Assembly: GCA_026981935.1 (NCBI GenBank)
Contig: JALSIC010000006.1
Span: forward strand, 1 to 32,964
DNA: 32,964 bases
Reading direction: 5' to 3'
Origin: Gammaproteobacteria bacterium
GTDB taxonomy: Bacteria; Pseudomonadota; Gammaproteobacteria; SZUA-140
Shown: positions 1 to 10,552 of the stretch, in pieces
Position numbering within the stretch: position 1 is the stretch's first letter
Layout: each line of letters starts with the position of its first letter
Program-made: the position numbers and the translations under genes
The notes under the pieces: generated by a model
The model's database searches: none
Told to the model about the DNA's origin: nothing
Seen by the model: the letters and a program-made list of their open reading frames with translations, nothing else

Positions 1-62
1 AACTGGTGGATACGGCCGGGCGGGTGGACAAGTTCAAGCAGAAGTACGGCAGGAAACACTGA
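1..62 (+). CDS. rpmE: 50S ribosomal protein L31, C-terminal end (partial)
   Basis: Only the last 19 codons and a TGA stop (60-62) are in the window. The peptide reads LVDTAGRVDKFKQKYGRKH, which matches the conserved C-terminal tail of bacterial L31, where a (T/G)GRVD(K/R)F motif is followed by a basic end. L31 sits on the large ribosomal subunit near the central protuberance. The 5' part, which would show whether this is the zinc-binding CxxC form, lies outside the window. The gene is followed by two hairpins, the second with a T-tract, as expected for a short, highly transcribed gene. Confidence 0.85.
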   Translation, partial: LVDTAGRVDKFKQKYGRKH

Positions 63-80
63 TCCCTCATTCGGTATCCG

Positions 81-139
81 CCCGGCCTTCGGGCCGGGGG
101 ATCGTGAAGAAAGGGCGTGCCGCGGGTGCGCCCTTTTTT
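81..139 (+). terminator. rpmE transcription terminator (two hairpins, second with T-tract)
   Basis: The first hairpin has arms CCCGGCC (81-87) and GGCCGGG (92-98) around a TTCG tetraloop, with no T-run after it. The second has arms AAAGGGCG (110-117) and CGCCCTTT (129-136) with an 11-nt loop, and runs into six T residues (134-139), the classic intrinsic terminator form. The second stem overlaps the first codons of the downstream nuclease reading frame if that gene starts at GTG 104. Confidence 0.8.
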
Positions 140-973
140 GATTCCGCGACCCTTGTTCGCCCTCTGATTTCGACACCGTGCCGCCGCTTTCTGCTGTGGC
201 TCATCTGCCTGCTGCCTGCGGCCTGGGCCGGCGCGGTGGCCGCTGTCCCCTGCCCGGCGGACCGCATCGACGAGCGGGCCGTGCTCAAATGGGTCCACGA
301 CGGCGATACCCTGGTGCTGGCGGACGGCCGCAAGGTACGCCTCATCGGGATCAACACGCCGGAGCTGGCCCGCGACGACAGACCGGCCGAGCCCCTGGCC
401 GTGGCTGCCCGGGATGCCCTGCGCGATGAATTGCGCAAACGCCTCGGGAAGGGCGCCACGCTGGCCCTGCGCTATGGCCGCGACCGGCGTGACCGCTACG
501 GGCGCCTGCTGGCCCATGTCTATGCCGGTGGCGAGAATATCACTGCCTGGCTGCTGCGCCAGGGGTATGGTTTTGTCGTCGCCGTGCCGCCCAATCTCTG
601 GCAGCATGCCTGCTACCGGCGCAACGAGGCCCGGGCACGCAGCGCCCGCCGGGGCGTCTGGTCCCTGGACTATTTCCGCCCCCGCCCGGCGGCGCGCCTG
701 AGCGCCCGGGACAGGGGGTTTCGCATCATCACCGGCCGGGTGCTGCGCACGGGAGAGAGCCGGCGGTCACTGTGGCTGAACCTGGAAGGGGGCGTGGCCT
801 TGCGCATTGCGCGGCGGGACCTGGACTATTTCGGCGATTTCGACCTGGGTGCCCATGCCGGGCGTCGTGTCGAGGCGCGGGGATGGCTGCATCCCCGGCG
901 CGGCCGCCTGGTGATGCAGATCCGCCATCCCTTTGCCCTGCGCCTTTTGTCTTCTGATGAAGGTGAAGAATAA
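104..973 (+). CDS. Exported thermonuclease-like (SNase-fold) protein
   Basis: Staphylococcal-nuclease-type domain, expected to hydrolyse DNA or RNA with Ca2+ outside the cytoplasm. A hydrophobic segment at residues 29-48, preceded by arginines and ending in small residues, looks like a signal peptide. The catalytic pattern is present: HDGDT (D66, D68), RLIGINTPE (R79, E87) and DRYGRLLA (R134), matching the Arg-Glu-Arg triad of the family. Residues from about 205 onward form an extra C-terminal domain, perhaps OB-like, not needed for the nuclease fold. The start is uncertain. GTG 104 has GGGGGA just upstream and is the only usual start codon in frame before the domain, but it falls between the two rpmE terminator hairpins. 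A CTG at 164 is another possibility and would still include the signal peptide. Confidence 0.8.
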   Translation: MKKGRAAGAPFFDSATLVRPLISTPCRRFLLWLICLLPAAWAGAVAAVPCPADRIDERAVLKWVHDGDTLVLADGRKVRLIGINTPELARDDRPAEPLAVAARDALRDELRKRLGKGATLALRYGRDRRDRYGRLLAHVYAGGENITAWLLRQGYGFVVAVPPNLWQHACYRRNEARARSARRGVWSLDYFRPRPAARLSARDRGFRIITGRVLRTGESRRSLWLNLEGGVALRIARRDLDYFGDFDLGAHAGRRVEARGWLHPRRGRLVMQIRHPFALRLLSSDEGEE

Positions 974-1045
974 AAAACGCAGTTTCTACAACCGCTTGCA
1001 GTAAAGTGCGGTTTCGCGGATAATCCCGGGTTCCGTGACGGCGCG

Positions 1046-1057
1046 TTGACATATAAT
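1046..1057 (+). promoter_or_regulatory. Candidate promoter elements upstream of the malic enzyme gene
   Basis: TTGACA (1046-1051) directly abuts a perfect TATAAT (1052-1057), 29 bases before the ATG. The two hexamers cannot act as one promoter because there is no spacer. TATAAT lacks a good -35 at 16-18 bp upstream, and TTGACA lacks a good -10 downstream. The TATAAT box is the better candidate, possibly activator-dependent. Confidence 0.4.
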
Positions 1058-1086
1058 TTGGATATCGCAACGAAACTGGAGCGAGC

Positions 1087-2358
1087 ATGACCGAAGACCG
1101 CAAGCAGGCCGCGCTGGCCTATCACGCACTGCCCCGGCCCGGCAAGATCGCCATGGCCATTACCAAGCCCTGTGCGACCCAGGACGACCTGGGGCTGGCC
1201 TATACGCCGGGCGTCGCCGAGCCGGTGCGCGCCATTGCCCGCGATGCAGAGGCCGCCTACCGCTATACCGCCAAGGGCAACCTGGTGGCGGTGATCAGCG
1301 ACGGCAGTGCCGTGCTGGGACTGGGTAATGTGGGGCCGCTGGCCAGCAAGCCGGTCATGGAAGGCAAGGGAGTGTTGTTCAAGAAGTTCGCGGGGATCGA
1401 TGTCTTCGACATCGAAGTGGACGCCAAGACGGTGGAAGACTTTGTCGAGACCGTGGTGCGCATCGCGCCCACGTTCGGCGGCATCAATCTGGAGGACATC
1501 GCTGCGCCGCGCTGTTTCGAGATCGAGACGGCCCTCAAGGCGCGCCTGGACATTCCCGTGTTCCACGATGACCAGCACGGGACGGCGGTCATCATCGTCG
1601 CCGCCCTGCTCAATGCGCTGGCCTTGCAGGACAAGCGCCTGGAGCAGGCGAAGATCGTCTGTCTCGGCGCGGGCGCGGCGGGCATCGCCTCCATGCGCCT
1701 GTTGCTCGCCATGGGCGCGGATCGGGACAATATCCGCCTGCTGGACCGCGGCGGGGTGATCCATGCCGGGCGCGAGGATCTCAACCCCTACAAGCAGGCA
1801 TTCGCGGTGGAGACCCGCGAGCGCGGACTGGCGGATGCCATGCGGGGCGCCGATGTCTTCATCGGCCTGTCGGGACCCGACCTGGTGACGCAGGACATGA
1901 TCCGTTCCATGGCGCCCCGCCCCATCGTCTTCGCGCTGTCCAATCCCGACCCGGAGATCGATCCCCGGCTCGCGCGGGCGGCCAGCGCGGATCTCGTCAT
2001 GGCCACAGGGCGCAGCGACTATCCCAACCAGGTCAACAACGTGCTGGGATTTCCCTTCATCTTCCGCGGTGCCCTGGACGTCAGGGCCCGCACCATCAAT
2101 CAGGAGATGCTGGTGGCCTGCGTCCATGCCCTGGCGGATCTGGCGCACGAGGCGGTGCCCGCCGAGGTGCTGCAGGCCTATGGCCTGAGTCATCTGGAGT
2201 TCGGGGCCGAGTACATCATTCCCAAGCCCCTGGATCCACGGCTCCTGGAACGGATCCCTCCGGCCGTCGCCGCGGCCGCCATCGCCTCCGGCGCGGCGGA
2301 AGACGCCTCCGACGACCGGCCCCGTCGCGACGAGGCACTGGCGGAGGCCTGCGCCTGA
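1087..2358 (+). CDS. maeB: Malic enzyme, short form (oxidative malate decarboxylase)
   Basis: Converts malate to pyruvate and CO2 with reduction of NAD(P)+. Family marks are seen in order: [14 protein letters not shown] (catalytic Tyr39), [11 protein letters not shown] (catalytic Lys region, 92-103), [11 protein letters not shown] (metal ligands E136, D137), FHDDQHGTA (D161, D162), the Rossmann glycines GAGAAG (194-199) and SNPDPEI. At 423 aa it lacks the C-terminal phosphotransacetylase-like domain of the 759-aa E. coli MaeB, so it corresponds to the N-terminal catalytic module only, as in Bacillus YtsJ-type enzymes. The start at 1087 follows a GGAG ribosome-binding site (1078-1081). Coenzyme preference cannot be read safely from sequence. 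It is followed by MDH and citrate synthase, suggesting a shared role at the malate/pyruvate branch. Confidence 0.92.
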   Translation: MTEDRKQAALAYHALPRPGKIAMAITKPCATQDDLGLAYTPGVAEPVRAIARDAEAAYRYTAKGNLVAVISDGSAVLGLGNVGPLASKPVMEGKGVLFKKFAGIDVFDIEVDAKTVEDFVETVVRIAPTFGGINLEDIAAPRCFEIETALKARLDIPVFHDDQHGTAVIIVAALLNALALQDKRLEQAKIVCLGAGAAGIASMRLLLAMGADRDNIRLLDRGGVIHAGREDLNPYKQAFAVETRERGLADAMRGADVFIGLSGPDLVTQDMIRSMAPRPIVFALSNPDPEIDPRLARAASADLVMATGRSDYPNQVNNVLGFPFIFRGALDVRARTINQEMLVACVHALADLAHEAVPAEVLQAYGLSHLEFGAEYIIPKPLDPRLLERIPPAVAAAAIASGAAEDASDDRPRRDEALAEACA

Positions 2359-2621
2359 CGGCCTTTTCCCTTGTGCCTGCCGCATTCCCTTTTCCCACAC
2401 CTTATCTTATAGTGTAGCGGCGTGTGGTGGTACCAGGCCGCTTCCGGCCCGGGATGAAATGGGGGATGAGGTGGGGGATGCACTGGAAGGATAAAGGCGG
2501 TGTTCAGATATGCAGGCAGAAGGCCGATGTTTCTGGATACGGCCAAGGCTGCGCACCGGCCCTGGATCGGACTTTGGGAAGCGGACCCTGAAATCGAAAT
2601 CGCACAGGGAAAGGAGCTGCC

Positions 2622-3551
2622 ATGAAGAAGATCACCATCATCGGCGCTGGCCGCGTGGGCGAATCCACTGCCCAGATTCTGGCCAACGAGGAACTGGCCC
2701 ACGAGGTCACGCTCATCGACATCCGCGAAGGGGTGGCGCGGGGCACGGCACTGGACATCCAGGAATCCGCCACTCTGTTCGGCTTCGATACCCGCGTCAC
2801 GGGCGACGAGGATCCCGCGGCCATGGCCGGCTCGGATCTCGTCATCGTGACGGCCGGACTGCCCCGCAAGCCGGGCATGTCCCGCTCCGATGTCCTGGAT
2901 GCCAATCTGGAGATCATCCGCGGCATCACGGCGGATATCCAGCGTCACGCCCCCGAGGCCATTGTCATCATGGTCACCAATCCCGTGGATGTGCTCACCT
3001 ATGCAGTGTGGAAACAGACGGGCTGGCCCCGGCATCGCGTCTTCGGGCTTTCCGGCGTCCTCGATGCGGCGCGCATGGCGAGCTTCATCGCCCTGGAGAC
3101 CGGTTTTTCCATCCGCGACATCACGACCCTGGTGCTGGGGGGGCATGGCGATTCCATGGTGCCCATGAGCCGTTACACCACCATCAACGGCATTCCCATC
3201 GCCCATTTCCTCGGCCAGGGCCAGATCGACCGCATCGTGGAACGGACCCGCAACGGCGGGGCCGAGATCCTCGCCCTGAAAAAGACCAGCAGCGCCAACG
3301 ACTCGCCCGCCGCCGCGGTCGCCACCATGGTCAATGCCGTGTGCAACGACCGCAAGCGCGTGCTGCCCTGCGTGGCCATTCTCGACGGGGAATACGGCGA
3401 GCGTGATCTGGCCATCGGCGTGCCGGTGGTGCTGGCCGCAGAGGGCATGCGCCAAGTGGTGGAGCTGGAATTGAGCGAGGAGGAGCAACGTCAGTTCGCC
3501 GCCTCCGTGGCCCAGGTGCGCAAGGATCTCGCTGCGCTGTCCAACTCGTGA
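2622..3551 (+). CDS. mdh: Malate dehydrogenase, LDH-like type
   Basis: NAD-dependent interconversion of malate and oxaloacetate. The 309-aa protein has the Rossmann motif GAGRVG (8-13), an acidic residue D33 expected to select NAD over NADP, and the substrate loop PRKPGMSR (81-88). R82 and R88 in that loop favour malate/oxaloacetate over lactate/pyruvate. N120, the pair D148/R151 and catalytic H175 in GGHGDS are also present. It belongs to the lactate-dehydrogenase-like MDH group rather than the dimeric E. coli Mdh type. AGGAG just before the ATG supports the start. A 263-bp gap separates it from the malic enzyme, holding a possible -10 TATAGT (2408-2413) with a poor -35. Citrate synthase follows after 72 bp, probably on the same transcript. 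Confidence 0.93.
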   Translation: MKKITIIGAGRVGESTAQILANEELAHEVTLIDIREGVARGTALDIQESATLFGFDTRVTGDEDPAAMAGSDLVIVTAGLPRKPGMSRSDVLDANLEIIRGITADIQRHAPEAIVIMVTNPVDVLTYAVWKQTGWPRHRVFGLSGVLDAARMASFIALETGFSIRDITTLVLGGHGDSMVPMSRYTTINGIPIAHFLGQGQIDRIVERTRNGGAEILALKKTSSANDSPAAAVATMVNAVCNDRKRVLPCVAILDGEYGERDLAIGVPVVLAAEGMRQVVELELSEEEQRQFAASVAQVRKDLAALSNS

Positions 3552-3623
3552 CCGCTCCCGGCCGCGCCCGCCTGCCCGGCGGTGCCAGCGGCTGACGGGG
3601 CCTTATCCGTTAAGGAGGGGAAT

Positions 3624-4937
3624 ATGGCACGCGATACCGTGACGATCATCGACAATGCAACGGGGCGGCGCATGGAACTGGAAGTGCGCCACGGTACCCT
3701 GGGCCCCCCCGCCATGGACATCAGCCGGCTCTATCGCGACTTCGGCTATCTCACCTACGACCCGGGTTTCCAGTCCACGGCCAGCTGCAGCAGCGGCATC
3801 ACCTATATCGACGGTGACGAGGGCGTGCTTCTCTATCGTGGCTACCCCATCGAACAGCTGGCCGAGCAGAGCAGTTTCCTGGAGGTGGCCTATCTGATGC
3901 TCTACGGCGAGTTGCCCGACAAGGCACAACTCGATGCGTTTACCCGCACCATCGCCAAGCACACCATGATCAAGGAGAGCCTGAAGAGTTTCTATCAGGG
4001 TTTCTACCACGATGCCCATCCCATGGCGAGCATGGTGGGGGTGGTGGGCTCCCTGTCTGCCTTCTACCACGATTCCACCGACATCCACGACCCCGCCAGC
4101 CGTGAACTGGCGGCCCTGCGCATGGTGGCCAAGATGCCCACCATCGCCGCGGGCTGTTACAAGTATTCCATCGGCGAGCCTTTCATCTACCCGCGCAACG
4201 ATCTCAGCTACTGCGGCAATCTGCTGCACATGATGTTCTCCGTGCCCAGCGAGGACTACGTGGTGGATCCGGTGGCGGAGAAGGCGCTGGACATGATCTT
4301 CATCCTCCACGCCGACCACGAGCAGAACGCCAGCACCGCCACGGTGCGCCTGGCGGGCAGCTCCGGCGCCAATCCCTTCGCCTGTATCTCCTCGGGCATC
4401 ACCGCCCTGTGGGGTCCCGCCCACGGGGGCGCCAACGAGGCGGTGTTGAAAATGCTGGAGGAGATCGGCGAGGTGGGCAACATTCCCAAGTACATCGCCC
4501 GCGCCAAGGACAAGAGCGACCCCTTCCGCCTCATGGGGTTCGGTCACCGGGTCTACAAGAACTACGATCCCCGCGCCAAGATCATCCGCAGGATGTGTCA
4601 CCAGGTGCTGGCCAAGTTCGATCATGCCAACGACCCGCTCTTTGAACTGGCTATGCGCCTGGAGGAGATCGCCCTGCAGGACGAGTATTTCATCGAGCGC
4701 AAGCTCTATCCCAACGTGGATTTCTACTCGGGCATCATCTACAAGGCGCTGGGCATCCCCGTGAACATGTTCACGGTGATGTTCGCCATCGCCCGCACCG
4801 TGGGCTGGGTGGCCCAGTGGATGGAGATGATTGCCGAGCCCGACCAGCGCATCGGTCGCCCCCGACAGATCTACACCGGTCACCCGCGGCGCGACTACAC
4901 CCCGCTGGACCGGCGCCAGGCGGGACAGGGGGACTGA
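3624..4937 (+). CDS. gltA: Citrate synthase
   Basis: Condenses acetyl-CoA and oxaloacetate to citrate. The 437-aa protein has the type I bacterial pattern: [19 protein letters not shown] (230-248), [10 protein letters not shown] with catalytic H267, [16 protein letters not shown] with H308, and [10 protein letters not shown] with D366, equivalent to E. coli His264, His305 and Asp362. The ATG at 3624 is chosen because TAAGGAGGGG sits immediately upstream. A longer in-frame reading from 3582 would add 14 residues that do not belong to the family. It lies 72 bp behind mdh, placing two consecutive TCA-cycle enzymes in one probable operon. Its end faces the end of the PBP1A gene across a 52-bp gap with no clear T-tract terminator on either strand. 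Confidence 0.95.
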   Translation: MARDTVTIIDNATGRRMELEVRHGTLGPPAMDISRLYRDFGYLTYDPGFQSTASCSSGITYIDGDEGVLLYRGYPIEQLAEQSSFLEVAYLMLYGELPDKAQLDAFTRTIAKHTMIKESLKSFYQGFYHDAHPMASMVGVVGSLSAFYHDSTDIHDPASRELAALRMVAKMPTIAAGCYKYSIGEPFIYPRNDLSYCGNLLHMMFSVPSEDYVVDPVAEKALDMIFILHADHEQNASTATVRLAGSSGANPFACISSGITALWGPAHGGANEAVLKMLEEIGEVGNIPKYIARAKDKSDPFRLMGFGHRVYKNYDPRAKIIRRMCHQVLAKFDHANDPLFELAMRLEEIALQDEYFIERKLYPNVDFYSGIIYKALGIPVNMFTVMFAIARTVGWVAQWMEMIAEPDQRIGRPRQIYTGHPRRDYTPLDRRQAGQGD

Positions 4938-4989
4938 CGGCGGGGTCGTGGCCGGTTGCGACAGTGAACAGTGGCCGGCCGCGCGGGTC

Positions 4990-7464
4990 TCAGAAGAGCT
5001 GTTCGGGTATCTCGGTGACGACTGGTGCTGTGCCCTCCGCCTTGGGCTGGTTCACCTGCGGTGAGGGGGCCTCGGCATAGCGCTCCGGCACCAAGTGGGT
5101 GCGGAAGGTCTCGAAGAGTGTGCGCCGCTGATGGGCGCTGGCGCGCAGGCCCGTGGCAGGGTCAATGCGCACGGTGATGAGCCCCGGCGGGCGCTGGAGC
5201 GGGCGCTGGGGGATGTCCTTCAACGCCGTTTTCATGAAGGCGATCCACATGGGCAGGGCGGCGCGTCCGCCGGTTTCACGGTTGCCCAGGGAGCGCGTCT
5301 TGTCGAAACCCACCCAGCTCACGGCGACCAGGTCGGGATTGAAGCCGGCGAACCAGGCGTCACGCTGGTCGTTGGTGGTGCCGGTCTTGCCGGCAATGTC
5401 CTTGCGCCCCAGGCTGCGGGCGCGGCGGCCCGTGCCGCGGCGGATCACGTCCCGCATCATGGAGGTCATGAGATAGGCATTCTCCGGCGTGATGACCTGT
5501 TCCGCCAGCGGGGGGGCGGCGTCTCCACCGGCCTGCCCGTCCGTTCCGTCGCCTGTCTCCCTGGCGGCCGCCCGCGTGGGCCGATTCTTTGCCGTGCCCG
5601 CCTCCGGGACGCAATCCTGGCACGCGATGGCAGGCGCAGCCGCCATGACGAGTTCGTCATTGGGTCCCAGGATCCGCTCGATGAAATAAGGTTTCACCCT
5701 GAATCCGCCATTGGCGAACACCGTGTAGCCCTGCGCCAGTTGCAGCGGAGTGACGGCACCGCTGCCCAGTGCAAGGGAGAGGTTGCGGGGCAGCCGGGAG
5801 ACGGGGAAGCCGAAGCGGCTGACATAGTCCAGCGTGTAATCGATGCCGATGGCGCGCAGCAGGCGGATGGAGACCAGGTTGCGTGATTTCACCAGGGCTT
5901 CCCGCAGGCGGGTCGGTCCGAAGAACCTGCCGCTGTAGTTCTCGGGACGCCAGGCACTCTCCAGGGCCGGATCCTCGAATACCACCGGCGCATCGTTGAT
6001 GATGCTCGCGGCCGTGAAACCCTTCTCCAGGGCGGCGGAGTAGATGAAGGGCTTGAAACTGGAGCCAGGCTGCCGGCGTGCCTGGGTGACCCGGTTGAAC
6101 TTGCTGCGCAGGAAATCGAAACCGCCGCTCAAGGCCACGATGGCGCCATCGCCGGGGCGCAGGGCCACCAGGGCGCCTTCCACCTCTGGGAGCTGGGCCA
6201 GGCGCCAGCGGCCGTCACCGCCGCGCTGCACGCGCACCATGTCGCCCGCCTGCAGGATTTCCCATGCGCCGGCGGGCGGTGGGCCCAGATGATTGTCATC
6301 GATGTAGGGTCTTGCCCAGGACAATCCCTCCCAGTCGATGACGACGATCCGTTCGTCCGGCAGGATGACGGTGGCGTCCCGCTCTCCCACGCTCAATACC
6401 AGCGCCGGCAGGAGCCCGGCAAAGGCGGGCCGGTCGTCGAAGAGGCCGGCGAGCGGGCGGGTCTTGCCGAGGGTGGTGAGATCGACGTGATCTTCCGCGC
6501 CGCGATAGCCATGGCGTCTGTCGTAGGCCAGGAGGGCCTGGCGCAGGGCCCGGTCGGCGGCGGCCTGCAGGCGCGAGTCGATGGTGGTGATGACCTTGAA
6601 ACCCGCCGTATAGGCCAGCTCGCCGTACTGTTCCAGCATGTGCTTGCGGACCATCTCGGCCACGTAGGCCGCCTCGAGTTCGATGTTCAGGCCGTGCAGG
6701 CGCGCATTGTCGGGTTCGTTGCGGGCCTGGCGGTACTGGGCCGTGTCGATGTAGCCGAGTTTCAGCATGCGCCGCAGGACATAATCGCGACGTTGCAGGG
6801 CGCGCTCCGGGTTGGCCAGGGGGTTGTAGCGGGAGGGCGCCTTGGGCAGGCCGGCGATCATGGCCATCTGTGCCAGCGTGAGTTCCCGGGGGGGTACGCC
6901 GTAATAAGTCTGGGCGGCGGCGGCGATGCCGTAGGCGCGGTTGCCCAGGTAGATCTTGTTGAGATAGAGCTCCAGGATCTCTTCCTTGCTCAATTCCTGC
7001 TCGATTTTGAGCGCGAGGAAGATTTCGCTGAGCTTGCGCAGGTAGGTCTTTTCACGGCTGAGAAAGAAATTTCGCGCCACCTGCATGGTGATGGTGCTGC
7101 CGCCCTGGGTCTTCTCGCCGGTGCGGATCAGGTTGTAGGCGGCACGCAGGATGCCGTGATAGTCCACACCCGGATGCTGGAAGAAGCGGTCGTCCTCCGC
7201 CGCGAGGATGGCCTGGATCATCAGGTCCGGGGTTTCGTAGAAGCGGATGGGCGTGCGCTTCTTTTCACCGAATTCGGCGATGAGCTTCATGTCGCGGCTG
7301 TAGACGCGCAGCGGCACCTGGAGGCGGATGTCCTTGAGGGTCTCGATGGAGGGCAGGTTGGGCGCGATATAGAAATAGGCGCCCACGGTGAGCAACAGGC
7401 CCAGCAGCGCAGCGCCGGCAGTGACGAACAGCCCGGCCTTGAAGATTTTGCGCAACAGTTTCAT
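4990..7464 (-). CDS. mrcA: Penicillin-binding protein 1A (bifunctional glycosyltransferase/transpeptidase)
   Basis: Class A PBP that polymerises and cross-links peptidoglycan, anchored in the inner membrane by a segment at residues about 10-32. The glycosyltransferase-51 domain is shown by AAEDDRFFQHPGVD (catalytic E90) and GGSTITMQVARN (121-132). The transpeptidase domain has PGSSFKPF (S468, K471), SRN (527-529) and KTGT (693-696). The 824-aa length and the long OB-like insert between the two catalytic domains fit gammaproteobacterial PBP1A. It is divergent from pilM, a well-known arrangement, and shares a 241-bp intergenic region with it. A weak promoter for this gene may use TATACT, read on the minus strand at 7551-7556. 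A Pro/Gly/Asp-rich stretch at about 620-655 is a low-complexity insert before the KTGT motif. Confidence 0.95.
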   Translation of the reverse strand: MKLLRKIFKAGLFVTAGAALLGLLLTVGAYFYIAPNLPSIETLKDIRLQVPLRVYSRDMKLIAEFGEKKRTPIRFYETPDLMIQAILAAEDDRFFQHPGVDYHGILRAAYNLIRTGEKTQGGSTITMQVARNFFLSREKTYLRKLSEIFLALKIEQELSKEEILELYLNKIYLGNRAYGIAAAAQTYYGVPPRELTLAQMAMIAGLPKAPSRYNPLANPERALQRRDYVLRRMLKLGYIDTAQYRQARNEPDNARLHGLNIELEAAYVAEMVRKHMLEQYGELAYTAGFKVITTIDSRLQAAADRALRQALLAYDRRHGYRGAEDHVDLTTLGKTRPLAGLFDDRPAFAGLLPALVLSVGERDATVILPDERIVVIDWEGLSWARPYIDDNHLGPPPAGAWEILQAGDMVRVQRGGDGRWRLAQLPEVEGALVALRPGDGAIVALSGGFDFLRSKFNRVTQARRQPGSSFKPFIYSAALEKGFTAASIINDAPVVFEDPALESAWRPENYSGRFFGPTRLREALVKSRNLVSIRLLRAIGIDYTLDYVSRFGFPVSRLPRNLSLALGSGAVTPLQLAQGYTVFANGGFRVKPYFIERILGPNDELVMAAAPAIACQDCVPEAGTAKNRPTRAAARETGDGTDGQAGGDAAPPLAEQVITPENAYLMTSMMRDVIRRGTGRRARSLGRKDIAGKTGTTNDQRDAWFAGFNPDLVAVSWVGFDKTRSLGNRETGGRAALPMWIAFMKTALKDIPQRPLQRPPGLITVRIDPATGLRASAHQRRTLFETFRTHLVPERYAEAPSPQVNQPKAEGTAPVVTEIPEQLF

Positions 7465-7604
7465 GGGCGGCGGGAAAATGAGAAATCGGTCATGAAAACA
7501 GGTGTGAAACCGGTCGCAACGGGAGATGCTTCACGCCAACAGGTAGTCCCAGTATAAAACTTTTTCCGGAATCGGACGATAACATCACGGTAGGCGAATG
7601 AACA

Positions 7605-7633
7605 TTGTCATCCCAGAGATTACTACCTATAGT
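7605..7633 (+). promoter_or_regulatory. Probable sigma-70 promoter of the pilMNOPQ operon
   Basis: TTGTCA (7605-7610) and TATAGT (7628-7633) are separated by exactly 17 bp, each one mismatch from the consensus hexamers. Transcription would start near 7640 and give a leader of about 65 nt containing the 9-bp inverted repeat at 7653-7681. Confidence 0.65.
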
Positions 7634-7652
7634 TGACTGCCGGGAGAGTATA

Positions 7653-7681
7653 CCAAAACGGCCCAGGTTTTCCCGTTTTGG
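7653..7681 (+). repeat. Perfect 9-bp inverted repeat in the pilM leader
   Basis: Arms CCAAAACGG (7653-7661) and CCGTTTTGG (7673-7681) flank an 11-nt loop. The repeat ends 24 bases before the pilM ATG and lies just downstream of the predicted transcription start. It could be an mRNA hairpin or an operator-like site. No T-tract follows, so it is not an intrinsic terminator. Confidence 0.7.
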
Positions 7682-7696
7682 TCCCGTGCTGGATAA

Positions 7697-9359
<1,663 letters not shown>

Positions 9360-9363
<4 letters not shown>

Positions 9364-10004
9364 AGATCGATTTTGAAGAACTGAAGAAAATCGATTTCAA
9401 CGACGTTGCCAGGTGGCCGTTCTGGCTCAAGGTGACCGCCATCGTCATATTGAGCCTGGCGGTGCTGGGCGCCGGCCTGTGGTTCGATACCCGCAGCCAG
9501 CTCGCGGCGCTGGAAACCGCCCGCAACAAGGAAAAGGAACTCAAGCAGGTATTCACCCGGAAGGCCCACCAGGCCGCCAACCTGCCCGCCTACCGGGCCC
9601 AGATGGAGGAGATGAAGCGTTCCTTCGGCACCATGCTGCGGCAGCTGCCCAGCAAGACCGAGGTGGCGGAACTGCTGGTGGATATATCCCAGACCGGCCT
9701 GGAGAACGGGCTGGAATTCGAGCTCTTCAAGCCCCAGCAGGAAAAGCCCGCCGAATTCTACGCGGAGCTGCCCATCAAGATCACGGTGACGGGGCGCTAT
9801 CACCAGTTCGGCCGCTTCGTCAGCGACGTGGCGGCCCTGTCGCGCATCGTCACCCTGCACGACTTCACCATCGAACCGCGCAAGGACAAGGAACAGGATA
9901 CCCTGGTGATGGAGGTGACAGCCAAGACCTACCGCTATCTCGAAGAGGGTGAGAGCGAGGTGGCCACTGCCGGCAAGGGCAAGAACAACAAGAAGGGTGC
10001 GTAA
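9360..10004 (+). CDS. pilO: Type IV pilus assembly protein PilO
   Basis: Inner-membrane partner of PilN that forms heterodimers and contacts PilP. It has a short charged cytoplasmic N-terminus, one membrane segment at about 20-42, a coiled coil (about 45-90), and a C-terminal periplasmic domain containing PIKITVTGRYHQFGRFVSDV and IVTLHDFTIE, both typical of PilO. The C-terminal end is a lysine-rich tail. At 214 aa the length is normal. Its start overlaps the pilN stop, and its stop overlaps the pilP start (TAATG). Confidence 0.95.
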
Positions 10005-10552
10005 TGACGATGCGGATTGACAGTCAGGCGGCAGGCATCGCGGTCCTCATCTCCGCGCTGTTGCTGCTCTCCGGCTGCAGCGAGAGCGGCATGAACGACC
10101 TGGAGCAGTTCATCAACGAGGCGAAGATGAAAAAGGGCAAGGTGGAACCCCTGCCCCGGTTCAGACCCGCCGGAACCTATATCTACAGTGCAGCAGAACT
10201 GAAGGATCCCTTCGAGACGTGGAAGTCCGAGGTCAAGGCCAACCAGGAGGTCAACAAGGTGATCTCCGGCATCCGGCCCAATGTCAACCGGCGCAAGGAG
10301 GTGCTGGAGAACTATCCCCTGGACACCCTGCGCATGATCGGCTCCGTGGAGTTCAGGGACGAGCGCTGGGGCCTGGTGAAGGCGCCGGATGGCATCATCT
10401 ATCGGGTGAAGCCCGACAACTACCTGGGCCAGAATTTTGGCAAAATCATCGCAGTGACGGAAAACAAGCTGATCTTGACGGAAATCGTTCCAGACGGCCT
10501 GGGCGGCTGGCAGGAGCGCCAGGCCTCCTTGTCCGTCACTGAGGCAGAATGA
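10004..10552 (+). CDS. pilP: Type IV pilus assembly lipoprotein PilP
   Basis: Inner-membrane-anchored lipoprotein that bridges PilN/PilO and the PilQ secretin. A signal peptide ends in LLSGC with the lipobox cysteine at residue 25. A disordered linker follows, with DPFETWK at about 68-74. The C-terminal beta domain contains LDTLRMIGSVEFRDERWGLVKAPDG and GQNFGKI, hallmarks of PilP. Length 182 aa is usual. Its TGA overlaps an ATG for pilQ. Confidence 0.93.
   Translation: MTMRIDSQAAGIAVLISALLLLSGCSESGMNDLEQFINEAKMKKGKVEPLPRFRPAGTYIYSAAELKDPFETWKSEVKANQEVNKVISGIRPNVNRRKEVLENYPLDTLRMIGSVEFRDERWGLVKAPDGIIYRVKPDNYLGQNFGKIIAVTENKLILTEIVPDGLGGWQERQASLSVTEAE

Noticed and set aside
1046-1057. TTGACA plus TATAAT read as a complete promoter
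   Set aside because: The two boxes touch with no spacer, so they cannot be bound together by sigma-70; kept only as candidate single elements.
826-2400. Long open frame on the minus strand opposite the malic enzyme gene
   Set aside because: It mirrors the codon bias of the plus-strand gene, has no domain motif, and the plus-strand gene is unmistakable. The same applies to long antisense frames at 2190-3488, 3603-4883, 10420-13071, 23612-26275 and 27554-30505.
4938-4989. Bidirectional terminator between the convergent gltA and mrcA genes
   Set aside because: A GGCCGG/CCGGCC pairing exists but with a long loop and no T-tract on either strand, so I do not call it.
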